From Marinisporobacter sp. (lineage in GTDB: Bacteria > Bacillota > Clostridia > Peptostreptococcales > Thermotaleaceae), in the NCBI GenBank assembly GCA_025210525.1, contig JAOARP010000039.1, positions 1-64,000 of the forward strand: DNA of 64,000 nt, in the 5' to 3' direction. A model generated the notes under the pieces. It was not told the origin of the DNA. It worked only from the letters and a program-made list of their open reading frames with translations, and made no database searches. This document shows positions 26,035 through 33,963 of this stretch, piece after piece. Made by a program: the position numbers and the translations under genes. The first letter of the stretch is position 1; every line of letters starts with the position of its first letter.

Positions 26035-26070
26035 AAGACTGTTAACATCTCTATTAACAGTCTTTTCTAA
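26035..26070. terminator. Terminator hairpin after the 58-aa gene at 26.1 kb
   Basis: The perfect 11-bp arms AAGACTGTTAA and TTAACAGTCTT sit around an 8-base loop. On the minus strand it is followed by an AAAATTTT tract and on the plus strand by TTCT. It lies 32 bases beyond the stop of the minus-strand gene at 26102. Confidence 0.65.
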
Positions 26071-26101
26071 CATTTACTTCTTAATGCACTATTATTTTTC
26101 A

Positions 26102-26278
26102 TCAATCCTTATCTTTCAATAAAGCTTCCTTAATAGCTTTTGCAATTGCTTCTTCTGACACATTTTTAAATTGATTCTTTTTCTTATATTCGATTTCAGG
26201 AATCATATCTTCTTCTGTATCTAATTTTTTCTTTTTTCTAAGATTATTCTTTTTATTCCGAAATAAAAAATCAAACAT
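26102..26278 (-). CDS. Small hypothetical protein (58 aa)
   Basis: A 58-residue protein starting MFDFLFRNKKNNLRKKKKLD and ending with an amphipathic helix (SEEAIAKAIKEALLKDKD). AAAGGAG lies 8 bases before the ATG. A hydrophobic/aromatic N-terminus followed by a lysine cluster suggests membrane-surface or partner binding; no known family is recognised. It is a separate transcription unit ending at the hairpin at 26035-26064. The 320-bp spacer upstream of it (26279-26598) is AT-rich and appears to hold the divergent promoters for this gene and for the one at 26599. Confidence 0.6.
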   Translation of the reverse strand: MFDFLFRNKKNNLRKKKKLDTEEDMIPEIEYKKKNQFKNVSEEAIAKAIKEALLKDKD

Positions 26279-26598
26279 CCTGTATTCTCCTTTTGTTAAT
26301 AAATATTTTTTACTTATATTTTATCAATTACCTTTCTTCAATAGCAAATAAAAAATAAATTTCTAAAAAGATTCCTCTTACCCCTAAATTTATTTATAAA
26401 AAATCAAGCATGAATTTTTCATTATTTCATATATCCTTAGAATAGTTTAGCTATGATCTCATTTATACCTTAATTATATATTGGAAAATATTTCTAATCA
26501 TATAAAGGCAAAATAATCATAAAAATGGTCCTTAAGTTTTTCCTCTTTTTCGCATTCTATAAAAATACAAATACCAAATTCATACCAGGAGGGATTTC

Positions 26599-26766
26599 AT
26601 GCACGTATTAATATTTCAGACAAACATTGATTTAATAAAATCTTTTATGAACAAACTTCACCGTGAAAATGTTCCTCCATCTATGCAAAAGATTTTATTA
26701 AAAATTTATGCAAAGGATCTGCATATACATTTAACAGATACTATGATAGGAGAATTGTTACATTAA
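26599..26766 (+). CDS. Small hypothetical protein (55 aa)
   Basis: A 55-residue protein (starts MHVLIFQTNIDLIKSFMNKL, ends DTMIGELLH) behind a good AGGAGGG site and followed at once by a strong terminator, so it looks like a complete one-gene unit. It has an amphipathic helical pattern and no membrane span or cysteine motif. I do not recognise a family. It lies just beyond the 3' end of the corrinoid methyltransferase operon but on the opposite strand, so no functional link is implied. Confidence 0.6.
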   Translation: MHVLIFQTNIDLIKSFMNKLHRENVPPSMQKILLKIYAKDLHIHLTDTMIGELLH

Positions 26767-26771
26767 AAAAT

Positions 26772-26816
26772 GAGTTATAGCAGATGATTTTAGCTGTTAT
26801 AACTCTCTTTTTCTTC
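26772..26816 (+). terminator. Terminator of the 55-aa gene
   Basis: GAGTTATA pairs with TATAACTC around an 18-base loop and is followed by TCTTTTTCTTCTTT. On the opposite strand it lies downstream of the DUF1638 gene, but there it has no T-run. Confidence 0.75.
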
Positions 26817-26846
26817 TTTATTTAATTTCTATTGCAAAAAATCTTA

Positions 26847-27569
26847 CTATCCTAGCTGCAGTATATCTGTTGTATGATCTATCTTACTATGTTGATTTAC
26901 AATTAAAAATTGCTTCTCATTCCACTGTCCATTAACCATTTTTTTTATTATATCAGGATTATTTTTCATTTCTTCATAATCCCAATTTCTTTCTTCTGCT
27001 AATTTTTTGACCTCTTTTGAAAAATCATTATTATTTAATTCACTTGAAATATACAAAGCTTTATTGTATCTATTTTTCCATTCCTCTGCAATTTCAATTA
27101 AATACTTTGCATTTTCCTCTCCATATTTTTCTACATATTCTTCATAACTTTTATCCATTCCAATGCTTTCTAGCTCTTTTCTTTCTTTTTTTAATCCATT
27201 TCTATCAATCCACGATTCAATATAATACATGGTTCCTGTATTTTCTCTAAAATATTTTTCATAAGTCTCCTTTGATCCCATAAATAATGTAATACAATCA
27301 TGAGCTCTAGGAATAATCATAGGAATACTTCTACTTTCTAAACCTTCTAATACATTTCCACATAGTCCAAATCCAATCAATATATAATCGTATTGATCTT
27401 TCATTTTTTCTAATTCATCAATTCTTTTCTGAAGGATTTTGTGCATCTCTTTGGGATACTCATGATAATCTGAACTCATCAACTCTATATCTATTACATG
27501 TTCAGATATAGATGCCCAATAATAAAATTCACGTGATAATACATCACAAATCAATGCTTTTAATCTCAT
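26847..27569 (-). CDS. DUF1638-family protein, last gene of the corrinoid methyltransferase operon
   Basis: A 240-residue cytosolic protein matching the DUF1638 family: MRLKALICDVLSREFYYWA at the start, YILIGFGLCGNVLEGLESRS near 80-100, and IIPRAHDCITLFMGSKETY with a conserved Arg-Ala-His-Asp-Cys. The Cys in GLCGN and the His/Cys in RAHDCIT look like possible metal ligands. Family members are usually found beside corrinoid-dependent methyltransferases, but their reaction is not established. It lies 16 bp after the RACo-like gene on the same strand, so the context argues for a role in methyl transfer or corrinoid handling. No function is asserted beyond that. Confidence 0.8.
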   Translation of the reverse strand: MRLKALICDVLSREFYYWASISEHVIDIELMSSDYHEYPKEMHKILQKRIDELEKMKDQYDYILIGFGLCGNVLEGLESRSIPMIIPRAHDCITLFMGSKETYEKYFRENTGTMYYIESWIDRNGLKKERKELESIGMDKSYEEYVEKYGEENAKYLIEIAEEWKNRYNKALYISSELNNNDFSKEVKKLAEERNWDYEEMKNNPDIIKKMVNGQWNEKQFLIVNQHSKIDHTTDILQLG

Positions 27570-27585
27570 AACGATTTCTCCATTT

Positions 27586-29403
27586 CTATTTTAAATACAT
27601 CCCTTCTAAAAATTCATCTTGAAAATCTGGGTGCTTGGATATTTCAATATGTTTAGTTGTTGAAGAATAAACCTTTGCATGCTCTTTAGTAACAGATTCA
27701 TTACAAAGTGCCATGATAGCTCCTTCACCTGCTGCGTTTCCTATAGAAATGATTTTATCTATAGATACATTTGGAAATACCCCTATTCTACGTGCACTTC
27801 CTTTATTAATAAAGTTTCCAAAAGCTCCTGCTAACAAGATTTCATCAATATCATTTATTTTTAACTCTGCAACTTTAAGTAATATATTGATCCCACCTCG
27901 AATAGCTCCTTTAGCAAGCTGAATTTCTCGAATATCCTTTTGAGTAATAGCTATACCCTCTTCTATTTGTGTCTCCTTTTCATAAGCAATAATTATTTCC
28001 TTTTGTCTACGCCTTTTTACGATTCTTCTTGCTAATGCTTCATTTTCCACCTCTTCTTGATCTACAATTTTTCCATCTTCTCTTACCATTCCTACTCGCA
28101 ATAATTCACTCATAAGATCAATAAGACCTGACCCACATATTCCCTTAGGAGGTTTCTGATCAATCGTTTCATAATACAAATCATCGGATATTTTAACTTG
28201 ATTGATAGCTCCCAAGAATGCTTGCATACCATATTTTATCTTTGCACCTTCAAAAGCTGGTCCTGCTGCTGTGGAACAAGCATAATTTCCTCTTGATGTG
28301 GAAAGAATAATCTCTCCATTTGTTCCTAAATCTATCAATAGCTTTGCATCTTTGTTTTTTATTAAATTTGCTGCAATCATAGCTCCTACTGTATCTGCTC
28401 CAACAAATCCAGCTATTCCCGGTAAAAATAATACCTTTCCTTTTGGGTTTATATTTTTTATACCCATTTCTTCTGCATCCTCTATAACTATATCCTTTGT
28501 CACAGCATTAAAGGGTACGCTAGATAAACTACTTACATCTAGCCCTAGAAATAAATGGGTCATAGTCGTATTGGCTACTAATACACACTCATATATATGT
28601 CTTCTTTTGATTTTTGCTTTTTTCGTTACTTTATGAATTAACACATCAATTCCATGGATAATTGTTTTATTTAATGTCTCCAATCCATCTTTATTTTCTA
28701 AAGTGTAATTGATTCTAGATATGACATCAGCCCCATATCCAAATTGAGGATTTTGCATAGAACTTACTTCTATAGGTACCCCTTTTACCAAATCTATTAA
28801 ATAACATGCAACTGTTGTTGTCCCAATATCAATAGCAATACCATATATTTGATTCCTTGTATCCCCATATTCTATATCAATCAATTCATCCTTATATAAA
28901 GTAAATGTACTATCTTTTGTATAATCTATATAATGTGATAACCATTTCATCATTTTTAATCCTATATGAATATCTCCCAATTTTTCCTTTATCACCTCTA
29001 CCATTGTATATCCATCCTCAAAGGTTGGAGGATTTAATTGAACTACTCTTTTTACAATATGATTGTCCACTTCATATATTCTCTTTGTTCCTAGTTTCCC
29101 TTTTGATTCATTGCTAAATTGCTCTTCTACTATTTCAACTTCTGCTTGCCCATATAAATATGTTTTACAAGCCAGTCTTATTCCTTTATCAATTTCTTCT
29201 TTGGTTAAAATTTTTTCTTCTTCTTTTGTAATAGAACTAATTTGCCCTTTTATTTTTATCTTGCACTTTCCACAGGTACCTTTTCCTCCACAAGGAGCAT
29301 ATATAAGTATACCTTCTTTGTTCAATTCTTCTAATGCTGTTTCTTCATTATTTATATATAAAGTTTTTTTACAATCTTTTAAAGTTACGATCATTTTATT
29401 CAA
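27586..29403 (-). CDS. ATP-dependent reductive activator of corrinoid protein (RACo-like, RamA/ASKHA type)
   Basis: A 605-residue protein with an N-terminal plant-type [2Fe-2S] domain (C38-x5-C44-x2-C47-x31-C79; GGKGTCGKCKIKIKG and RLACKTYL). A linker and middle domain follow, then an ASKHA-type actin-like ATPase region (GIAIDIGTTTVACYLIDL near 195, LLIDLGTNGEIIL near 345, ILLAGAFGNFINKGSARRIG near 520). Such proteins use ATP to drive reduction of an accidentally oxidised Co(II) corrinoid back to Co(I) so that methyl transfer can restart. The likely start is TTG at 29403, at ideal distance from GGAGG; the ATG at 29394 is the alternative. It is part of the operon with a corrinoid protein and two UroD-fold methyltransferases, its expected clients. 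Confidence 0.92.
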   Translation of the reverse strand: MNKMIVTLKDCKKTLYINNEETALEELNKEGILIYAPCGGKGTCGKCKIKIKGQISSITKEEEKILTKEEIDKGIRLACKTYLYGQAEVEIVEEQFSNESKGKLGTKRIYEVDNHIVKRVVQLNPPTFEDGYTMVEVIKEKLGDIHIGLKMMKWLSHYIDYTKDSTFTLYKDELIDIEYGDTRNQIYGIAIDIGTTTVACYLIDLVKGVPIEVSSMQNPQFGYGADVISRINYTLENKDGLETLNKTIIHGIDVLIHKVTKKAKIKRRHIYECVLVANTTMTHLFLGLDVSSLSSVPFNAVTKDIVIEDAEEMGIKNINPKGKVLFLPGIAGFVGADTVGAMIAANLIKNKDAKLLIDLGTNGEIILSTSRGNYACSTAAGPAFEGAKIKYGMQAFLGAINQVKISDDLYYETIDQKPPKGICGSGLIDLMSELLRVGMVREDGKIVDQEEVENEALARRIVKRRRQKEIIIAYEKETQIEEGIAITQKDIREIQLAKGAIRGGINILLKVAELKINDIDEILLAGAFGNFINKGSARRIGVFPNVSIDKIISIGNAAGEGAIMALCNESVTKEHAKVYSSTTKHIEISKHPDFQDEFLEGMYLK

Positions 29404-29497
29404 ATTACCCCTCCCCTTCTATTTCCTTAATAATTCTTTTACTTTATGAATAAGTTGATTCTGTACTATTTCAATTTTTTCTATAATCGTAGCAAAA

Positions 29498-30415
29498 TTA
29501 TATAATATCTATAGCTGTTCCAAATTTTTCAGACCAGCTTGATTTTATTTTCTCTTTTATCACATCTTTATTAGGTCCCAATACTACAAGGAAATTTTCT
29601 TTCTGTTCTTCATCCATTTTTTCTATATGAATTTGATCTTGAACTGCTTCGATAAAGTGGCAAACATCTTTGATTTTGCAAAAGCCCTTTACACGATATA
29701 CTTCTTTTGACCAATCCTTTAGCCAATCCTTTAACTCATCTATATCAACAGTTTCAAACTTCAAAATATATTTACTAATCCCTAATGTCTTTTTGATTAA
29801 AATCCCTTTCATATCAGGTTTGTACCACTGTAATTTATAGACATAATCAAAATCATCAATTTTTGAATAAGATGTTCTGATAATATAAGCATGATGATTT
29901 AATTCTTTTATAGTTTTTTCTATCTCTTCAATTTCTTCAGATTCAGCTAGATCTACTTTATTAATAACAATAAGATCAGCTCCTTGTACTTGATGCTTGA
30001 TGGCAACAGCAGTCTCATATACTTTATAAAAGTTCTTACTGTCCACTACACAAATGGAACCACTATAGTGAAATTCTTGTGGCGATAGCTTTTCAAGGAT
30101 ATTCATAATTTTTGGCATTCCAAAGGGATCTGCAAGGCCTGAGCCTTCTACTATGATATATTCAATATCTAATTCTCTTGCTTTTAATATTGCATCAACA
30201 AACATATCTGACCGACATACACAAAAGATAGATCCATTATTAATCTCCTCTATAACCATACCTTTTTTTTCAAGTAGTTTTCCATCTACCCCTTCTTTTC
30301 CAAATTCATTGACAATAATAGCTATTTTATTATTTTCAAAGCCTTTAATAAGATTTTTCATCAAGGTTGTTTTACCTGCTCCTAAAAAACCAGTGATTAA
30401 ATAAATATCAATCAT
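29498..30415 (-). CDS. G3E-family GTPase (CobW/CooC/HypB-like metallochaperone)
   Basis: A 305-residue P-loop GTPase with Walker A GFLGAGKTTLMKNL at residues 9-22, the G3E Glu in NEFGKEGVDG, switch and Walker B-like IEYIIVEGSGLADPF and base-specificity motif VINKVDLAES. The cysteine motif CVCR near 66 replaces the usual CxCC. A CobW C-terminal-like domain follows. G3E GTPases insert metals or cobalamin into target enzymes; here the operon suggests loading of corrinoid or zinc into the methyltransferases. The AGGAGGGG site fixes the ATG. It is separated from its neighbours by 94 and 124 bp, larger than the other gaps in this operon. Confidence 0.85.
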   Translation of the reverse strand: MIDIYLITGFLGAGKTTLMKNLIKGFENNKIAIIVNEFGKEGVDGKLLEKKGMVIEEINNGSIFCVCRSDMFVDAILKARELDIEYIIVEGSGLADPFGMPKIMNILEKLSPQEFHYSGSICVVDSKNFYKVYETAVAIKHQVQGADLIVINKVDLAESEEIEEIEKTIKELNHHAYIIRTSYSKIDDFDYVYKLQWYKPDMKGILIKKTLGISKYILKFETVDIDELKDWLKDWSKEVYRVKGFCKIKDVCHFIEAVQDQIHIEKMDEEQKENFLVVLGPNKDVIKEKIKSSWSEKFGTAIDII

Positions 30416-30539
30416 GTTACCCCTCCTTTTATCTATTCATTTCATTCAATTAAAATTTCTTTCCTATATTCCTCATACACTTATAACCATATAGATTAAA
30501 AGGATTCTGCTTATCAGAATCCTTTTCTTAAAATCTAGC

Positions 30540-31904
30540 CTATTCAAGTTCTTTTTTTGCTTCTTCAATTTTAAAAAAAAGCTCTTGACGACTTGGAATG
30601 ATTGATTTATATTCTACTTTTCCATTGATATATATACTAGGTAGATTTGTAACTCCCATGGCTTTGCAACGTGCAATACTTTCTTTTTCTGTATATTTGT
30701 ATTCAATTACATCAATAGCATCTCCAAAATGCTCCTTTGCATCCATTGCAGCTCCTAACATATAAGTACAAGCTGCACAAGCAACAGAATCTAATGTAAA
30801 TACCTCAACAAAGGGTTTTCTTAGCTTATTATAATCAGGTAATTCAATTTGAATATCTTCTTGTTCAACAAAATAATTTTCTAATATAGCTTTTACTTCT
30901 TCTGGTTTACGGATTGTTTGTTGGACAGCAATAGTATTTTCAATAGGAATATCATATGGCATATCGCAACCAGGTGCAATAATTAATTTATCATGATTTA
31001 ATCCATCTAAAAGCTCTATAACATATTTCATATTATCTTGTTGTGTTCCATGAAGCATAATTGTTGTCAATGGAATATTTCCACCTATTACAATATTATA
31101 TTGATCTGTAATTTCTTTAGCAGTAGCCATATCCACATTTTCATCAACTGAAACAGAATCTGGATTCGTCAAGCACATTGGTTCCATATTTTTTGTAGCA
31201 TCTCCACATACAAAGAAGGAAGACAATGCTCCATTTTCACGGATAAAATCAAAGACAGTCTTAAATGGTTCATGTAATAATTTTTTAAAGTGTCTTGGTG
31301 AAATTTGAGATACTAATGGATCAACTACAGCAATAACATCCATTCCAGCTTCTATAAAATATTTACTCATAGCCTTTGCAACAGCTGTTGTGAAGGTTAA
31401 TAAATTTTTAGTATACTCAGGATCTTCTATCATATCCATAAATAAATTTACACCTCTTAAGTGAGACGCTAGAGTAAAGGGACCCGTAATCAATCCATAA
31501 AGAGCAGTATCTTCTCCAACTTTTTCTTTTATTTCTCCCATAGCTTCTAAAATCATAGGAAGTCTACCTTCTTCCTTAGAAGGTATCATACACATACAAG
31601 GTATATCCTTTGTTTCTGCTAATGGATGAGTTCTCACAGAAGGTGGATTATTTTCAGCCCACAATAATTCACAACCTAAAATTTCTGCTTCTATTTGTAA
31701 GTCGAAAACAACTGGCATCCCATCGGGTTGATATAATTTTTTTACTTCTACTAATGATTCTACCAATTTATCTTTATCTTGTAACACCTCCCTTGCCGTA
31801 TATCCTTTAAGCTTTCCTGCATGAACTCCTGCAAATGGAACCCATGGTACTTGATCAATCTTTTCCTTCTTTAATAGTTTTATAATTCTCTCCTTCCCTG
31901 TCAT
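30540..31904 (-). CDS. MtaA/UroD-family corrinoid methyltransferase fused to a thioredoxin-like domain
   Basis: A 454-residue fusion. Residues 1-350 match the uroporphyrinogen-decarboxylase fold of MtaA/CmuA-type methyltransferases, including MTGKERIIKLLKKEKIDQVP, LITGPFTLASHLRGV, VVDPLVSQISPRHF, VSVDENVDM and IIAPGCDMPYDIPIENT. The zinc motif expected as HxC...C is altered: FFVCGD near residue 233 keeps Cys but has Phe where MtaA has His, while the second Cys (PGCDMP, about 309) is kept. From about 360 a thioredoxin-like domain follows (VEVFTLDSVACAACTYMLG with CAAC, then a cis-Pro-like NLPSIYINGK). Full-length MtaA proteins are about 340 residues, so the tail is an addition. It probably moves the methyl group from the corrinoid protein to an acceptor, or serves a redox role. 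The ATG follows AGGAGG. Confidence 0.85.
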   Translation of the reverse strand: MTGKERIIKLLKKEKIDQVPWVPFAGVHAGKLKGYTAREVLQDKDKLVESLVEVKKLYQPDGMPVVFDLQIEAEILGCELLWAENNPPSVRTHPLAETKDIPCMCMIPSKEEGRLPMILEAMGEIKEKVGEDTALYGLITGPFTLASHLRGVNLFMDMIEDPEYTKNLLTFTTAVAKAMSKYFIEAGMDVIAVVDPLVSQISPRHFKKLLHEPFKTVFDFIRENGALSSFFVCGDATKNMEPMCLTNPDSVSVDENVDMATAKEITDQYNIVIGGNIPLTTIMLHGTQQDNMKYVIELLDGLNHDKLIIAPGCDMPYDIPIENTIAVQQTIRKPEEVKAILENYFVEQEDIQIELPDYNKLRKPFVEVFTLDSVACAACTYMLGAAMDAKEHFGDAIDVIEYKYTEKESIARCKAMGVTNLPSIYINGKVEYKSIIPSRQELFFKIEEAKKELE

Positions 31905-31941
31905 AGGAACCTCCTCTTTTATAACTATATTTTTCTATTAC

Positions 31942-32574
31942 CTATGCAATTAAAGCTTCCTTCGCAACTTCTGCTGCAGTAGCTGCATCAGGAGTATAGA
32001 TGTTTGCTCCTATTTTCTTTGCAAAATCATCTGTTACAGGAGCCCCTCCAACCATAACAATATACTGATCTCTAATTCCTCTATTTTCTAGTTCCTTTAC
32101 AAGTACTTCCATATTCAACATAGTTGTTGTTAATAATGCAGACATACAAATAATATTTGCACCTACTTTTTCTGCCTCATCTACAAACTTTTCTACAGAT
32201 ACATCTACCCCCAAATCAATGACTTCAAGACCTGCTCCCTTCATCATCATCCCTACAATATTTTTACCAATATCATGTAAATCTCCTTTAACCGTACCTA
32301 TAACAACCTTTCCTAATGAAACATTTCCTATCTCTACAAGAACAGGTTCTAATATACTCATGCCTGCATTCATAGCTCTTGCTGCAATCATTACCTCTGG
32401 AACAAATATTTCATTTTCCTTAAAGAGCTTTCCTATGATTTCCATTCCTTTTAAAAGACCTTCTTCCAGTATTGTTTTAGGATCTATTCCATCATCTAAT
32501 CCTTGCTGTACTAATTCTTTTACTTTAGAAGCTGCTCCATCCTCTAAATATTCAGCTATTTGTTTTAATATCAT
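31942..32574 (-). CDS. Corrinoid-binding methyltransferase protein (MtaC/MttC-like)
   Basis: A 210-residue two-domain protein. Residues 1-88 form the helical B12-binding cap (VPEVMIAARAMNAGMSILEP). Residues 89-210 form the Rossmann B12 domain with D98-x-H100-x-x-G103 in GTVKGDLHDIGKNIVGMM, the lower-axial-ligand histidine motif, followed by GLEVIDLGVDV and MVGGAPVTDDFAKKIGA. It carries the methyl group on cobalt between the substrate-specific methyltransferase and the second methyltransferase. GGAGGAATGAAGG precedes the ATG. It sits 15 bp after the 431-residue UroD-family gene and 37 bp before the fusion gene, the classical MtxB-MtxC-MtxA grouping. Confidence 0.95.
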   Translation of the reverse strand: MILKQIAEYLEDGAASKVKELVQQGLDDGIDPKTILEEGLLKGMEIIGKLFKENEIFVPEVMIAARAMNAGMSILEPVLVEIGNVSLGKVVIGTVKGDLHDIGKNIVGMMMKGAGLEVIDLGVDVSVEKFVDEAEKVGANIICMSALLTTTMLNMEVLVKELENRGIRDQYIVMVGGAPVTDDFAKKIGANIYTPDAATAAEVAKEALIA

Positions 32575-32589
32575 CCTTCATTCCTCCTT

Positions 32590-33885
32590 TTATAATGATT
32601 CGATTTCTTCTCTTGCAATTTCAACCCATCTTATTACATTCTTAGGATTGTTTCCAATGGTATGATTATCCTTCATAATCATTTCTACTATATTATCCTT
32701 AGTCATCTCAAGAGCCTCTCTTATTTCTTTTCTTACGACTTCCTCATCCATTTGGCTCACTGCTAGAGGGGATGGCGATGGTTTTAAAGAATAAATATAT
32801 TGATCCTTTAATTTTTCAGCCATTATTTCTTTATTTGCCCAAGGAGATACAGAAACTCTTCTTAAATTAGGTACAGATTTTACAATATCAAATCTCTTAT
32901 CCATAGGTTCACAACAACCATAACAACTGATACCGAATCTTTCCATTATCTTTTTCTGATAAGGAAAAATAAACTTTTCAAACATCTTTGGTGAAATGCC
33001 TACTGTAATTTGACTCTCAGAAAGCCCCCACATATTTTGTGTCCTAACATGTCCATTAAGATCTTTACCTGGAAGCTCATCTGTAAATCCAATTCCTCCT
33101 GACCCTACATAGGTTCCATCATTATTTAAGCTAAATAAGTTATTTTTTTCTAGAAAATCCAGCTTTTCCATAGTCCCTTTCATCAATAATTCCATTAATT
33201 GATGTACTTTTTCAGGATAATCATAAAAATCAAACATGAGTTTATCCATTCCTCGAAGCCTAGCATATTCATCTGTAAGACCAACAGACCAAAACCATAT
33301 GGTTTGAAGTCTGACTTCTAAAATACCATCAAAAACATCATGAGCTAACTCTAACACTTTATTCGTTGTTTCATAGTCAATATTAATTTCAGGCTTTGTA
33401 ATCAAATCCATTTTTTCATAATCCTCTAAAATGGTTTCAATGGCATAAGCCCCTCCATCTTGTCTATAGGAATAATTCCCATCTATTTTGCTATTGGCTA
33501 CATTCCAAGATTTTTCAGTATATACATGAGGAACATGAAAATACGGCTCTACCACATAATCATCCTTCATTTCATTTCCCCAGAAAATCAATTTTCTAAG
33601 ATAACATTCCCAATGTCTTGCAATACTATTTTCACATTTAATCTGTTCTTCTGTTATGATTTCATTCCATCCGTTTTCTGGATCACAAAAGACTAAAGGT
33701 CTTGTCTTTTCAAGCTTATTATGTTTTGTCCAAATTTTTTTTCTCATTTCCATAATAGGTCTTCCTGCAATTTCTACTACTTCTTTAGCAAGCTCCCTAA
33801 GAATTTTTTTGTCTTCTTCCTCAAAATATAATTTTTTGTAATCTGCTTTGTTAAAATTCACCCTCACATTTGAATGTTCAAACAT
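32590..33885 (-). CDS. UroD-family protein, candidate substrate-specific methyltransferase (MtxB role)
   Basis: A 431-residue cytosolic protein of the uroporphyrinogen-decarboxylase-like superfamily. Recognisable parts are a C-terminal barrel segment (MERFGISCYGCCEPMDKRFD, then VPNLRRVSVSPWANKEIMAE and YSLKPSPSPLAV) and an N-terminal extension (KKILRELAKEVVEIAGRPIM). The YGCCE segment occupies the place of the HxCG metal site of MtaA. It is too long and too divergent to be HemE. As first gene of a corrinoid operon, directly before the corrinoid protein, it most likely removes a methyl group from an unknown donor and passes it to cobalt. The donor cannot be read from sequence. A 22-bp palindrome lies 21 bp upstream of its start, and AGGAGG precedes the ATG. 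Confidence 0.75.
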   Translation of the reverse strand: MFEHSNVRVNFNKADYKKLYFEEEDKKILRELAKEVVEIAGRPIMEMRKKIWTKHNKLEKTRPLVFCDPENGWNEIITEEQIKCENSIARHWECYLRKLIFWGNEMKDDYVVEPYFHVPHVYTEKSWNVANSKIDGNYSYRQDGGAYAIETILEDYEKMDLITKPEINIDYETTNKVLELAHDVFDGILEVRLQTIWFWSVGLTDEYARLRGMDKLMFDFYDYPEKVHQLMELLMKGTMEKLDFLEKNNLFSLNNDGTYVGSGGIGFTDELPGKDLNGHVRTQNMWGLSESQITVGISPKMFEKFIFPYQKKIMERFGISCYGCCEPMDKRFDIVKSVPNLRRVSVSPWANKEIMAEKLKDQYIYSLKPSPSPLAVSQMDEEVVRKEIREALEMTKDNIVEMIMKDNHTIGNNPKNVIRWVEIAREEIESL

Positions 33886-33906
33886 ATAAACTCCTCCTTT
33901 TGGCTT

Positions 33907-33928
33907 TTTACGTGCTCGAGCTCGTAAA
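33907..33928. promoter_or_regulatory. LacI-type operator upstream of the corrinoid operon
   Basis: A near-perfect 22-bp palindrome, TTTACGtGCTC / GAGCtCGTAAA, with one mismatched position per half. It lies between the regulator gene and the first operon gene. It shares the GTGC(A/T)CG(A/T)GC core with the site at 35005-35020. Confidence 0.75.
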
Positions 33929-33963
33929 GATTAAAAAAATATAACAAAAGAAAATCTCAACTT

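Noticed and set aside
32590-33885. HemE (heme-pathway uroporphyrinogen decarboxylase)
   Set aside because: It is about 80 residues too long, lacks the usual N-terminal HemE motifs, and sits beside a corrinoid protein and RACo rather than heme genes.
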